DNA of 64,000 nt from Oceanipulchritudo coccoides (GCF_010500615.1 NZ_JAAGNX010000001.1:310001-374000); one strand, 5' to 3'; shown: positions 9,518 through 18,674, counted from the stretch's first letter. The notes: generated by a model from the sequence alone, not told the origin. A program made the numbers and translations.

Positions 9518-10879
9518 TTAAATGGTCTTGGCGTGCCTTTTGGGACCGGCTTGCAGGTAGTCGTCAAATGGCATGGCAATGTTCCGCAGAAGCAACCGGC
9601 CTTTTGATGTGACAAGAAATCCCTTTTCATTGAACTCGACCAGCCCGTCCTTGGCGGGTTCCTCAAGGGCGGCAATGGCATCGCTGAAGTGCTCGCTGAA
9701 ATTTATGCCGAAACTGTCATTGTATTCCTGATACACAATTTCGCCGGAACACATGATGTTCATGATGAGGTCGCGCCGCAGCCTGTCCTCCTGGGTCATG
9801 CGGTAACCCTTGGTCGCCGGGAGGCGGTTGTCCGCGATGGCAGCGTGCCATTCCTCAAGGTCCTTCAAGTTTTGCCGGTAGGCGATGTCGCTCATCGATA
9901 TGGAGGACATGCCAAAACCGCACAGCTCCGAGCCGGCCTTGGTCGTGTAGCCTTGAAAATTGCGATGCAGCCCACCATTGGCCAAGGCGATTGAAAGCTC
10001 ATCATCGGCCTTTGCAAAGTGATCCATCCCGATGTAGACATACCCGCTCTTGGTCAGCGTGTCGATCGTCTCGAGGAGCATGGAGAATTTAGTCTCAGGA
10101 TCAGGAAGGGTAGCCCGCTCGAGGATTTTCTGGGCCGGTGCCACCCATGGCACGTGGGCGTAGCTGAAGACCGCGAGGCGGTCCGGATCGTAGGCAAGGA
10201 TTTTCTGGAGCGTCTCGCGGAACGACTCGACCGTCTGGTGAGGCAAGCCGTAGATCAAGTCGACGTTGAGTCCCTTGAATCCCGAGGCGCGGACCCACTC
10301 GGCACACTGGCGGTTCATTTCATCCGGCTGGATGCGATGGACAGCCTTCTGCACGACTGGGTTCACATCCTGCACCCCGAAGGAGGCGCGGTTGAATCCA
10401 TGCTTCGCGAGGACCTTCACTTTTCCCTCGCTCAGGGTTCGCGGATCAAGCTCAGCCGAGATCTCCGCATCCTTGGCGATGGGAAAGCGCTTGTAAATGG
10501 AGGTGCAAAGGCGATCGAGCTGCTCTTCGGTGAGAAAGCTCGGGGAGCCCCCACCAAAATGTAGCTGGATCGCTTCCCGGTTCTTGAGATTCAGGTAGGG
10601 AAGCGTGAGGTCCATCTCCTTCTCAAGGGCATCAATGTAGCGATCCGCATGGTCGCGGTTACAGGTGATGACCGTGGTACAGGCGCAAAACCAGCACAGG
10701 GATTCACAGAAAGGCAGGTGAAAATACAGGGAAAGCGGGGCAGTTGACTGGCTCGTTTCCTCGAAGTGCGGGACCGGATCCTCAAGCGGCTCAAACTGAA
10801 GGGCCGTCGGATAGGAGGTATACCGGGGACCGGGCCGGTTGTATTTAGTAATCAGTTCGCGGGTTGATTCAATTGACAT
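9518..10879 (-). CDS. hemN: Oxygen-independent coproporphyrinogen III dehydrogenase
   Basis: 453 residues, the usual length of true HemN. It shows YTSYPTALQF near the N-terminus, the radical-SAM motif CESLCWFCAC with the extra cysteine typical of HemN, the glycine motif LHFGGGSPSFL, and the family segments ASFGVQDVNPVVQKAVHR and NVDLIYGLPHQ. It decarboxylates coproporphyrinogen III to protoporphyrinogen IX with two SAM molecules in the cytoplasm under low oxygen. It lies 12 bases downstream of the ZIP transporter gene and 5 bases upstream of hemG on the minus strand, so the three genes very probably share one transcript. Confidence 0.93.
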   Translation of the reverse strand: MSIESTRELITKYNRPGPRYTSYPTALQFEPLEDPVPHFEETSQSTAPLSLYFHLPFCESLCWFCACTTVITCNRDHADRYIDALEKEMDLTLPYLNLKNREAIQLHFGGGSPSFLTEEQLDRLCTSIYKRFPIAKDAEISAELDPRTLSEGKVKVLAKHGFNRASFGVQDVNPVVQKAVHRIQPDEMNRQCAEWVRASGFKGLNVDLIYGLPHQTVESFRETLQKILAYDPDRLAVFSYAHVPWVAPAQKILERATLPDPETKFSMLLETIDTLTKSGYVYIGMDHFAKADDELSIALANGGLHRNFQGYTTKAGSELCGFGMSSISMSDIAYRQNLKDLEEWHAAIADNRLPATKGYRMTQEDRLRRDLIMNIMCSGEIVYQEYNDSFGINFSEHFSDAIAALEEPAKDGLVEFNEKGFLVTSKGRLLLRNIAMPFDDYLQAGPKRHAKTI

Positions 10880-10891
10880 ATAACTGGGGGG

Positions 10892-11629
10892 TTATCGCAG
10901 GTATTCTTGGAAGAGGACCATCAGGATGATGGAAACCGTGATTATAGCACCGATGTGCTTGGACGAATTTCCTTCATTGGCCTCGGGGATGATTTCGGAA
11001 AAGACCATCCATATCATAGCTCCGCCGGCAAATCCGAGCCCAAAAGGAAGAAATGGTTCAAAGGCCTCCACAAAAACGTAGGATGGGACCGCCATCAGCG
11101 GCTGGGGCAGGCTGGTAAAGATACAATAAAGGGCGGTCGTCCAGACTCGCATGCCACGCGGGATCATGACCAAACTGATGGCCAGGCCCTCGGGAATGTT
11201 GTGCAGGGCGATGGCCGCGGTGATGAAAATGCCAAGGCCCTCGTCTCCGCCAAAAGAGACCCCGACCCCAACGCCCTCCGTGAATGAATGGAGGGTCATG
11301 ACCCCGATAATCAGGATGACTTTGCGGGCATCCGATCCCCTGAGGTGGGAGATGGAGAGGTCTTCCCTGCCATCCAGCCAGTTGTGGGTGAGCAGGATGA
11401 ATACCAAGCCGACAAAGACACCGATAACCGTTTTCCATACCCCGTAATGGTTGCCCTCGAAGATCAGGGTAAAGCTGGCGGTTAACATGAGCCCGGCAGC
11501 CACGGCGTTGCTGTACCCGAGCCAGCGTTGGGAAATTTTCTTGAAGAACAGGAAGGGCAGGGCACCAAAGCCCGTCGCAATGGCGGTTATGGAGGCATAT
11601 AGAAAAACGGTCAGGACTGATTCCGGCAT
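10892..11629 (-). CDS. ZIP-family divalent metal transporter
   Basis: About 245 residues if read from the ATG at 11629, which is preceded by GAGG; a longer TTG start at 11665 is possible but would run through a palindrome in the promoter region. The protein is almost entirely membrane segments, with the two ZIP metal-site motifs HSFTEGVGVG (TM IV) and HNIPEGLA (TM V). ZIP proteins import zinc, iron or manganese across the cytoplasmic membrane. It is the first gene of the operon with hemN and hemG, so iron or zinc supply for haem synthesis is a reasonable guess, but the metal cannot be read from the sequence. Confidence 0.85.
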   Translation of the reverse strand: MPESVLTVFLYASITAIATGFGALPFLFFKKISQRWLGYSNAVAAGLMLTASFTLIFEGNHYGVWKTVIGVFVGLVFILLTHNWLDGREDLSISHLRGSDARKVILIIGVMTLHSFTEGVGVGVSFGGDEGLGIFITAAIALHNIPEGLAISLVMIPRGMRVWTTALYCIFTSLPQPLMAVPSYVFVEAFEPFLPFGLGFAGGAMIWMVFSEIIPEANEGNSSKHIGAIITVSIILMVLFQEYLR

Positions 11630-11652
11630 TACCTCTTGGTTAGTTGGCTCAA

Positions 11653-11665
11653 TTGACTGGGTCAA
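11653..11665. promoter_or_regulatory. Possible operator palindrome upstream of the ZIP-hemN-hemG operon
   Basis: TTGAC-TGG-GTCAA is a perfect inverted repeat with a 3-base spacer in the divergent region between the transporter and the PDZ gene. The half-sites equal those of FNR/DNR boxes (TTGAY-N4-RTCAA), but the spacer is one base short, so the regulator is uncertain. It overlaps the longer TTG start of the transporter, which argues for the ATG start. Confidence 0.3.
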
Positions 11666-11704
11666 GTATTGCCTTGGAACAAAAAGAAGGTGTAAATCCG
11701 GACC

Positions 11705-13096
11705 ATGCCTATAAGAAGCTTTCTATTCCTGTTTCTTGCCTGTTTGGCCCTGTCTCCAGCGGATGCGGTCACCCGGGAGGAACTCTTCCTTGAGCGCTCC
11801 AAGAGCGTTGTTTTCGTGGAATATTACATCCAGAGGGAGGTGGACCGTCAGAACAGCGATGGTGTGGCCCTTGTGGCCTCCGCCGACGGGCTCCTGATCT
11901 GCCTGCCCAACGTTTTCCCTGACTGGGTCCCACCGGAGAAGTATCGGGATATCAAGGCCTATCCGGCCGAAAACCCGCTCGGGGAGGGCTTTGAAGTCAC
12001 CTATCTCGGACAGGACTGGGTCAACGGATGGCACTATCTGAAAATCGACGACATGGCCCTCGCTGGTGATTACTTGAAACCGATTACCGATTATGAGGTG
12101 GGAACCGCCTCAATCGGGGAGCCTGTGTGGGGGATTTGCATGACTCCGGGGGACCTTGATTACATCACCTATTATCGGGAAGGAAAGCTGTCCACGGTCC
12201 AGCCACTGCCGATGGATACGGCCTTTGTCACTGATGAGGTGGCCGTTCCCGGGGGGCCGGTCTTTCTGGAGGACGGGCGTTTTACCGGCTGGGCCGGGCG
12301 TGCCCTTCCGATGGAGCGGGACATGTGGATCGGGAGCGAATTCTTCCGGGCCAATATCCGTAATCCCGACGAGAGCCATATGTATGTGCTCGCGGACTTT
12401 TTCCTGAATGAACTGGGAGCCCGGATTCCAGGGAATCCATTGGAACACAAGCGTCCCTGGATCGGGATTTCCGGGACCCAACCCCTGGACAAGGAGACGG
12501 CCCGTTTCATGGGCCTGACAGACCAGGGCGTGGTCATTGTAAGCGAAGTCCTTCCGGAGACCCCCGCAGATCTGGCCGGTCTCAAGGACCGGGACTTGAT
12601 CCTTGCGATCAACGGGAAAGTGATTCCCCGCCTCAAGCCGGATTCTGTCTTACAGGCTTATTTCGAGCGGGAGATCCTTCTTTCGGAAATCGGGGAACCC
12701 TTGACCCTGACGGTGCTGAGGGGCGATGAGAAACTGGACTTGGAGGTCCTTCCGCGCCTTTCGCCAACCGTCATGAAGGAGGCCAAGCGCGAGTACTTTG
12801 AGACACTTGGGGTGACACTGAGAGAGTTCATCACCCTTGATGCGCTCCAGCGCCGCGAGGACCACCGGGATAAAAAGGGGGCCATTGTGAATTTTATTCG
12901 CCCCAACAGTCCTGCCGCGGCGGGCAACCTTTCCCCGGGCGACTGGGTGCAGGAAATCGGCGGGGTGCCGGTTGAGACCTTTGAGGAAGCAGTTGCCCAG
13001 CTTCAGGCCAATCTGGATGACGACTCGCTTGAGGAGGTCGTGCTGCTTGTCGAGCGGTCGAACGAAACAGCCGTTCTGCGCCTGCGCAAGAACTAG
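11705..13096 (+). CDS. Secreted PDZ protein with degenerate trypsin-like domain
   Basis: 463 residues: signal peptide (MPIRSFLFLFLACLALSPADA), a trypsin-like fold at ~25-220, and two PDZ domains at ~245-350 (GVVIVSEVLPETPADLAGL) and ~365-460 (GAIVNFIRPNSPAAAG). The architecture is that of HtrA/DegP proteases. However, where an active enzyme has GNSGGP, this protein has AVPGGPVFLEDGRFTGWAG, so the nucleophilic serine is a proline, and no convincing catalytic His-Asp pair is visible. A periplasmic binding or chaperone role is therefore more likely than proteolysis. It is followed after 16 bases by a NusG paralogue on the same strand. Confidence 0.8.
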   Translation: MPIRSFLFLFLACLALSPADAVTREELFLERSKSVVFVEYYIQREVDRQNSDGVALVASADGLLICLPNVFPDWVPPEKYRDIKAYPAENPLGEGFEVTYLGQDWVNGWHYLKIDDMALAGDYLKPITDYEVGTASIGEPVWGICMTPGDLDYITYYREGKLSTVQPLPMDTAFVTDEVAVPGGPVFLEDGRFTGWAGRALPMERDMWIGSEFFRANIRNPDESHMYVLADFFLNELGARIPGNPLEHKRPWIGISGTQPLDKETARFMGLTDQGVVIVSEVLPETPADLAGLKDRDLILAINGKVIPRLKPDSVLQAYFEREILLSEIGEPLTLTVLRGDEKLDLEVLPRLSPTVMKEAKREYFETLGVTLREFITLDALQRREDHRDKKGAIVNFIRPNSPAAAGNLSPGDWVQEIGGVPVETFEEAVAQLQANLDDDSLEEVVLLVERSNETAVLRLRKN

Positions 13097-13112
13097 CCCA
13101 ACGGATTCAGAC

Positions 13113-13667
13113 ATGCCGGATTTCAGTAAATCACCTCCCGGATGGTATTGCTTCAAGGCCTTGCCGAAGAAGGAACACATCGCCTCGGAGCTCCTGAGGC
13201 GGGAGGCTGAGCTTGAGACCCTGTGCCCACGGATTGCTTACCAGAAAAAGACCAAGCGCGGAAAGGTCCGTTTTGTGGAATGCCTTTTTCCGGGCTACGT
13301 CTTCATCCGGGCGGACCTGACAGAATCCTACCGGCGCATCCGGTCAACCCAGGGAATTCGCGATGTGGTCGCCTTTGGTGGGCGTTGCCCGCAAATTCCG
13401 GATGCCTTTATCGAGGAATTACGCTCACGACTTGATTCGGAAAACCTCAAGGCCATTCCCGATCCGGTGGTAAAGAAAGGGCACGAGGTCACGATTCTGG
13501 AAGGCCCCTTCAAGGAATGGAACGCCATTGTCACCGGAGAGCTCGATGGACAACAGAGGATAGGCCTTTTGTTGGACTTCCTCGGGCGCCAGATGGAGAT
13601 CCGGGTCCCCGTTGAGGATGTGATTGTCGATTCGGAAACCCCGCAGGGCCGGGTCTGGGAGGATTAA
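13113..13667 (+). CDS. NusG-family specialised transcription antiterminator
   Basis: 184 residues from the ATG at 13113. The N-terminal NGN domain has WYCFKALPKKEHIASELL and the hallmark LFPGYVFIRADL. The C-terminal part has a KOW-like segment (VKKGHEVTILEGPFKEWNAIV). Length and divergence fit an RfaH/UpxY/LoaP-type NusG paralogue rather than housekeeping NusG, which normally sits with secE and ribosomal protein genes. Such proteins bind RNA polymerase and let it read through pauses and terminators in particular long operons; the target here is unknown. It follows the PDZ gene by 16 bases, and its stop overlaps the stop of mnmA on the other strand by 4 bases. Confidence 0.82.
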   Translation: MPDFSKSPPGWYCFKALPKKEHIASELLRREAELETLCPRIAYQKKTKRGKVRFVECLFPGYVFIRADLTESYRRIRSTQGIRDVVAFGGRCPQIPDAFIEELRSRLDSENLKAIPDPVVKKGHEVTILEGPFKEWNAIVTGELDGQQRIGLLLDFLGRQMEIRVPVEDVIVDSETPQGRVWED

Positions 13668-14752
13668 AGATAGACCCCGCCGCCGAGGACACGCTCGCCG
13701 TCATAGAGTGCGCAGACTTGCCCGGCCGCGAGAGCGCGTTGGGGCTCGTCGAAAGTGACGATGCCTCCGCCCGTTCCATTCGGCTCAAAAGTGGCATGAA
13801 CACGCGGATCGCGATACCGGACTTTTGCCTCAATGCGACACTTCTCCGTTAGCGGTTGGGGTGTCAGCCAAGAAATCTGGTGTAGCGTGACCGAGGCATG
13901 CCACATCGCGTCGGGGCGTTCACTTTCAAAAGCGACAACAAGTTCGTTGGTCTTGGTATTTTTGGATGCCACGACAAAAAACTCGTTGTCGGTATTCGAG
14001 GGAATGCCAATTCCCCGGCGCTGACCAATCGTGTAGCGATGCAGGCCCTTGTGTTCACCAAGGACCTTGCCCTCGAGGTTCACGATCGCTCCCGGCTTTT
14101 CCGGAATGAACTTTTCCAGGAAGTCATTGATCTTCACTTCGCCGATGAAACAAATTCCCTGGCTGTCTTTTTTCTCGGCATTGGGCAGGCCGATCTTCTT
14201 CGCCAGCTCGCGCAGCTCCGGTTTTTTAAATTCACCAACGGGAAAGCGTGCTTGCTCAAGCTGATCCGGCCGGATCATGCAGAGGAAGTAGCTCTGGTCC
14301 TTGTTCTCATCGACGCCCTCGTGCAGCTGTGGTCCGTCGGGACCCATTTTCCTGCGGCAGTAGTGACCCGTCGCTACAGCATCGAATCCATTGTCCAGGG
14401 CCCAGTCGAGAAGTACCCCGAATTTCATCTCGCGGTTGCACATGACATCGGGATTCGGCGTGAGGCCCTTGGCATAGCCATCAACCAGATAGGCGACGAT
14501 CCGTTCGCGGTACGCCTCCATGAAATTGAGCACGCGAAAGGGGATCCCCAGATGATCGGCCACGGCGCGTCCATCTTCAATGTCCTGCATCCAGGGACAG
14601 TTGCCGAAGACCTCCTCCTCGTTGATCCAGTTCTTCATGTAGGCCGCCTCGACCTCATAGCCATCTTCAATTGCTTTCCACGCCGCGACCGCACTGTCCA
14701 CTCCACCGGAGAGGGCAACTAGCAGACGCGGTTTACTGGATGGGTTCGACAT
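13664..14752 (-). CDS. mnmA: tRNA-specific 2-thiouridylase MnmA
   Basis: 362 residues, the standard family length. The N-terminal PP-loop ATP-binding motif is ALSGGVDSAVA. The two catalytic cysteines sit in family context: Cys105 in PNPDVMCNREMKFG and Cys201 in DSQGICFIGE. It also has GHYCRR and GLHRYTIGQRRGIGI. The enzyme installs sulfur at position 2 of wobble uridine 34 in tRNA for Lys, Glu and Gln, taking persulfide from a cysteine desulfurase relay. It is a single gene, convergent with the NusG paralogue and divergent from the glycoside hydrolase gene 100 bases away. Confidence 0.95.
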   Translation of the reverse strand: MSNPSSKPRLLVALSGGVDSAVAAWKAIEDGYEVEAAYMKNWINEEEVFGNCPWMQDIEDGRAVADHLGIPFRVLNFMEAYRERIVAYLVDGYAKGLTPNPDVMCNREMKFGVLLDWALDNGFDAVATGHYCRRKMGPDGPQLHEGVDENKDQSYFLCMIRPDQLEQARFPVGEFKKPELRELAKKIGLPNAEKKDSQGICFIGEVKINDFLEKFIPEKPGAIVNLEGKVLGEHKGLHRYTIGQRRGIGIPSNTDNEFFVVASKNTKTNELVVAFESERPDAMWHASVTLHQISWLTPQPLTEKCRIEAKVRYRDPRVHATFEPNGTGGGIVTFDEPQRALAAGQVCALYDGERVLGGGVYL

Positions 14753-14852
14753 GCTGAAATAAGTGAGTCGGGGAAATGGGTGAAGTCAAGGGCCCCGCCG
14801 AATGGCAATGAAATGTTGCTAAGCATCGGGATGGACTCAAACTGTCGGGTGA

Positions 14853-17291
14853 ATGGATTTGGATTTGAAAGAGTTAGTACACCTGAACTGGGCAGCGTGG
14901 ACCTCCATGGACACGGCTGTGGTCAGCTTCACACGGGATTGGACAAGCCGGAAACTCCCGCAATTGTGGTTTGGGGAGGACCAGTTGAAACTCGAGGGCC
15001 TCAAGCGGCTTGATCCGGAACATTTCGGGATTCACGGCGGGTATTATGGAAAGGGGGGCAAGATTCATTTTGTTCTCCCACGCGAATTGACCAAGGAATT
15101 GGACATCAAGGGCGGTTTGTTTGTTGCCGGAAGTTTCAACGGATGGGAGGAAGCCATTGGCGATTCCAATTGGAAGATGTCCAATGGAACGGTAAGGGGA
15201 AAGCCTTGCCACGTCCTGTCGGTCCCGCAGGCCAGCCTGGACCAGGAAGAGGCGGCGACCTTCAAGTTCGTAACCGGCAAAAAGCACTGGCTTGAGGTGC
15301 CCGAGGACACCGCGAATGCGCACGTCGACGGGTTTGGAATCAAGAATTACCTCTTTTCCTCACATCGCAGTGGCCGGCACCTCTTTCGTTTTGAAACGCC
15401 TCTTCCGCTCAACCAGAGTGAGGGCCGCCTGCTTTATTTCAAGGTGGACGGCGTGGTGGATTCGATCCGCCTCAGTCCGGGCGTCTTTCTCAAAAGCCTT
15501 GAGGCGAAAGGCCCGCTGGGCGCGATTGTCAACGACAACACAACGAGCTTCCGGATATTTGCTCCCCGCGCAATCAAGGTGAACCTCTTTCTCTTTCAGG
15601 ACCTCGACGGGCCCGAAGGCGATCCCATTCCGCTCAAGTTGACCGATGACCTCGTCTGGGAAGCGCATGTTGAAGGCAACCTGCATGGATGGTTTTATCA
15701 TTACACTGTAGAAGCCAAGGAGACGGATGAAGTCGGATTCTTCGACCCTGAATTTCGTATTCCGGATCCGTATGCCAAGGCGGTCTGCGGCCCAATGGGC
15801 CCGGGGATTGTTGTGGATGATTCATTCTTTGAGCGTGAAGACGATGGATTCAAGGCAGCGCACTGGCATGATCTTGTCATTGCGGAAGCCCATGTACGTG
15901 ACCTCACGGCCACTGCCCCGGTTGAGATGTCCGATGAGGAACGACTTGGTTTCCGCGGCCTGAAAAAATGGATTGATGACAAGAGCTTTTACCTCAGCGA
16001 GCTCGGCGTGAATGCCGTTGAGTTGCAGCCCGTGCACGAATTCGACACCTTGGATAAGGAACAATACGCATGGGGCTACATGCCCGTGAATTATTTCGCG
16101 CCCGCCAGCCAGTATTGTAAGGACGCTTCCAGTCTCGACCAGATCGGTGAGTTTCGCGAGCTTGTGAAGAGCTTCCACGGGAAGGGGATGGCGGTCATTC
16201 TTGACGTCGTCTACAATCACTTTGGCGAGCCTAATTTCCTCCAGTATCTGGACCGCGAATACTACTTTCTGCTGACGGAGGATGGCCATTATGAAAACTA
16301 CAGCGGTTGCGGCAACACGCTTGACGCCAACACGCCGATGGTGCGCCGCCTGATGCGCGACAGCCTGATTCACTGGATGGAAGCATTTGGGGTCGACGGA
16401 TTTCGCTTTGATCTCGGGGAACTGCTTGGGAAGGAAACCCTTGCCTGGCTCGAAACTGAGCTCAAAGCAGTCAAGCCGGAGGTAATCCTCATTGCGGAAC
16501 CCTGGAGCTTCCGTGGGCATATCGCGGGGGAATTGCGGGAGACAGGATTTGCGTCGTGGAATGATGGATACAGGGAATACATGCGCGAGTACCTTACCCT
16601 TCATGCCAATGCCGATCGCCTGGGGTATTTCATGCAGGGATCCTCTCCCGACTGGAGCCGCTTCCCGGCACAGACTGTCAATTATGTCGAGTCACACGAC
16701 GATCGCTGCTGGATTGACAAAATCACGGAAAACGGCGGCCACGACGGCCATCGTCCGACAGCCAATGACCGCCGCCGCACCCACCTGATGATCGGGATGC
16801 AGATGATGTCGCTTGGTATTCCAATGTTGTCCAGCGGAATGGATATGCTCAAATCCAAGGGAGGAACCAATAACACCTACCTCCGGGGCGACTTGAATGC
16901 CATTCCATATACCCGCATGACTGAGTATTCCGGAACAGTTGATTATTTCCGCAAGTGGATTGCTTTCAGGATGGGTCCGCTCGGACGCTATCTCCGGCTG
17001 GACGAATTCCCGGGTAGTGACTATTTCATGACAAGCCAGCATGAGCATCTCTTTGGGATGATCTACAATGCCCTGCGCACACACGGTCGAGAACGGCTGC
17101 TCTATGTCGTCAATCCCGGATACGAATTCGAGGAATTGAGATTTCCTGAGCAGGATCTTGATCGCTTTGAGCAACTGGCTGACTCGGAACGCTGGGGTGA
17201 TCCAATGCTGGCCGGCCCTCACTTTGAAAGGGCTGGGGAGAGGATTGTCATCCCGCCATTGTCCTGCGGCCTGTTTATAGAACGACTATAA
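14853..17291 (+). CDS. GH13-family alpha-glucan debranching/branching-type enzyme
   Basis: 812 residues. The N-terminus holds two CBM48/AMPK-like starch-binding beta-sandwiches, at ~90-180 (GGLFVAGSFNGWEEAIGD) and ~225-330 (TSFRIFAPRAIKVNLFLFQD). The GH13 barrel follows, with region I DVVYNH, the nucleophile Asp520 in DGFRFDLGEL, the acid/base Glu549 in LIAEPWSF, and the stabiliser Asp616 in VESHDDRCW. Overall resemblance is to pullulanase/isoamylase-type enzymes of glycogen metabolism rather than GlgB, but the linkage specificity cannot be read directly. There is no signal peptide, so it is probably cytoplasmic. It stands alone, convergent with the ExoD gene. Confidence 0.82.
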   Translation: MDLDLKELVHLNWAAWTSMDTAVVSFTRDWTSRKLPQLWFGEDQLKLEGLKRLDPEHFGIHGGYYGKGGKIHFVLPRELTKELDIKGGLFVAGSFNGWEEAIGDSNWKMSNGTVRGKPCHVLSVPQASLDQEEAATFKFVTGKKHWLEVPEDTANAHVDGFGIKNYLFSSHRSGRHLFRFETPLPLNQSEGRLLYFKVDGVVDSIRLSPGVFLKSLEAKGPLGAIVNDNTTSFRIFAPRAIKVNLFLFQDLDGPEGDPIPLKLTDDLVWEAHVEGNLHGWFYHYTVEAKETDEVGFFDPEFRIPDPYAKAVCGPMGPGIVVDDSFFEREDDGFKAAHWHDLVIAEAHVRDLTATAPVEMSDEERLGFRGLKKWIDDKSFYLSELGVNAVELQPVHEFDTLDKEQYAWGYMPVNYFAPASQYCKDASSLDQIGEFRELVKSFHGKGMAVILDVVYNHFGEPNFLQYLDREYYFLLTEDGHYENYSGCGNTLDANTPMVRRLMRDSLIHWMEAFGVDGFRFDLGELLGKETLAWLETELKAVKPEVILIAEPWSFRGHIAGELRETGFASWNDGYREYMREYLTLHANADRLGYFMQGSSPDWSRFPAQTVNYVESHDDRCWIDKITENGGHDGHRPTANDRRRTHLMIGMQMMSLGIPMLSSGMDMLKSKGGTNNTYLRGDLNAIPYTRMTEYSGTVDYFRKWIAFRMGPLGRYLRLDEFPGSDYFMTSQHEHLFGMIYNALRTHGRERLLYVVNPGYEFEELRFPEQDLDRFEQLADSERWGDPMLAGPHFERAGERIVIPPLSCGLFIERL

Positions 17292-17299
17292 CCCGTCGC

Positions 17300-17929
17300 T
17301 CAGGGCAGCATTGATTTGATTGAGTCCTTGATGGTGGTCGCGACCTCCGGTCCATGCACGATGATGGCCCAAATCAGGGCGGCATACAGGAGGACTGCCA
17401 GTATCCCGACCACGCATGCCCCGATTGCGAAAAGCCCGTCATCCTCTGTCAATCCGATGCCGATCAGGAATATGACGAAGGCGGGAAAGGTGTTGGTCAT
17501 CGGGATTGGGATCATCATCAGGATGGCCATGGCAAGAACAAGGAAGCCCATGAGCATACGCCCGCCACGAAGACCCACCCAGCGCATGCGCGGGCGGATG
17601 ACCCACTCCAGCCGCTTGAAGATCCAGGCCGCCCCCTTGATGAGTTTCTCCGCAAAGCCGCTGCTGATACGGACTCTCTTCAGGCGCGCGGGGAAGACCG
17701 GATGGCTTTTCCCGATGAGCATCTGCACGGAAAGGACCAGCAAGAGCAGTCCGAAGGGAATACTATAACCGGCGGCCGGGACGGGAAGTGCACTGGGAAG
17801 GGACAGAACCAGCAGAAGCAATCCGAAGCCTCGATCACCAACACGATCGACAAGTTGTTCGACTGTCAGGGCATCGCCATCAGTTTGGAGAAGCGCACCC
17901 AGCTCATCCGATAATTTCCTGTGTTCCAT
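17300..17929 (-). CDS. ExoD-family membrane protein
   Basis: 209 residues with several hydrophobic helices. The pattern matches the ExoD exopolysaccharide-synthesis family: a soluble start (LSDELGALLQTDGDALTVEQLVDRVGDRGFG), then LLLVLSLPSALPVPAAGYSIPFG and the second module MRWVGLRGGRMLMGFLVLAM with MIPIPMTNTFPA. Biochemical function is poorly known; rhizobial members affect exopolysaccharide levels. The stop lies 8 bases from the stop of the convergent GH13 gene, and its start lies about 90 bases from nadD on the other strand. Confidence 0.85.
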   Translation of the reverse strand: MEHRKLSDELGALLQTDGDALTVEQLVDRVGDRGFGLLLLVLSLPSALPVPAAGYSIPFGLLLLVLSVQMLIGKSHPVFPARLKRVRISSGFAEKLIKGAAWIFKRLEWVIRPRMRWVGLRGGRMLMGFLVLAMAILMMIPIPMTNTFPAFVIFLIGIGLTEDDGLFAIGACVVGILAVLLYAALIWAIIVHGPEVATTIKDSIKSMLP

Positions 17930-18018
17930 CTGGAGGCAAGTTGGCGGGCCCCTTCCGCTCTTGCAACATTTTCAATCCTGACATTGCCAGCGGGCCGGAT
18001 TCTCCCACAGTATCAGGC

Positions 18019-18615
18019 ATGTTGCGAGAGAAACGGAGGATTGCCTTTTTCGGGGGAAGTTTTGATCCCGTGCATTCCGGACATCTGCAAATGGCACAGG
18101 CTGCCGCTGAGCAACTGCGACTGCACCGGGTATACTTTGTTCCTGCCGCGCAAAACCCGCTCAAGGATGCGGCCCCGCAGGCCACGCCGTCGCACCGTCT
18201 GGAAATGTTGCGCACGGCCATCCATACTGAGCGGCTCTTTAGTATCTGGGAGGGTGAGCTTGGACGCGACGGGCCCAGCTACACCTTGCAATCCATTGAA
18301 CATCTCGAGCGCGTCTACCCGAATTCCCATCTGTTCTGGATCATTGGTTCCGACCAGCTCCCGGGCTTGAAATACTGGCGCGGAATCGAAAAACTCGTCC
18401 ACAAGATTGGCTTCATTCTTGTGATGCGACCGGGCTATCAGCTCGACTGGCCCGGGATTCCGGGACTCAGCCTGTTCCTCGTGAACAACAGGCTCAATCC
18501 GGTCAGTGCCACTGAGGTGCGTACCCGCGCAGGCGCGGGCCTTCCCATCGAAGGGCTTGTCCCGCCCGCTGTGGATTCGTACATCCGCGAGAACAGGCTC
18601 TACAACGCCGATTGA
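18019..18615 (+). CDS. nadD: Nicotinate-nucleotide adenylyltransferase
   Basis: 198 residues from the ATG at 18019. It has the nucleotidyltransferase motif FFGGSFDPVHSGHLQMAQ, a variant of GSFDPIHxGH, and the C-terminal ISTx-like segment replaced by NPVSATEVR. The central IIGSDQLPGLKYWRGIEKL is typical of NadD. It joins ATP and nicotinate mononucleotide to form deamido-NAD in NAD synthesis. An in-frame extension upstream to 17788 overlaps exoD on the other strand and has no family similarity, so the ATG at 18019 is preferred. rsfS follows after 59 bases, a common gene pair in bacteria. Confidence 0.93.
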   Translation: MLREKRRIAFFGGSFDPVHSGHLQMAQAAAEQLRLHRVYFVPAAQNPLKDAAPQATPSHRLEMLRTAIHTERLFSIWEGELGRDGPSYTLQSIEHLERVYPNSHLFWIIGSDQLPGLKYWRGIEKLVHKIGFILVMRPGYQLDWPGIPGLSLFLVNNRLNPVSATEVRTRAGAGLPIEGLVPPAVDSYIRENRLYNAD

Positions 18616-18674
18616 CAATGGCCTGCCACCTTTCATATGTTTGGTCCGTAATCTATGCTTCATAACCCTCATTT

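Noticed and set aside
10019..10564. 181-codon + strand frame opposite hemN
   Set aside because: No motifs; hemN is complete and intact on the other strand.
13898..14722. Long open frame on the + strand opposite mnmA
   Set aside because: mnmA on the minus strand has all family motifs; the opposite frame has no family similarity and is a by-product of GC-rich codons.
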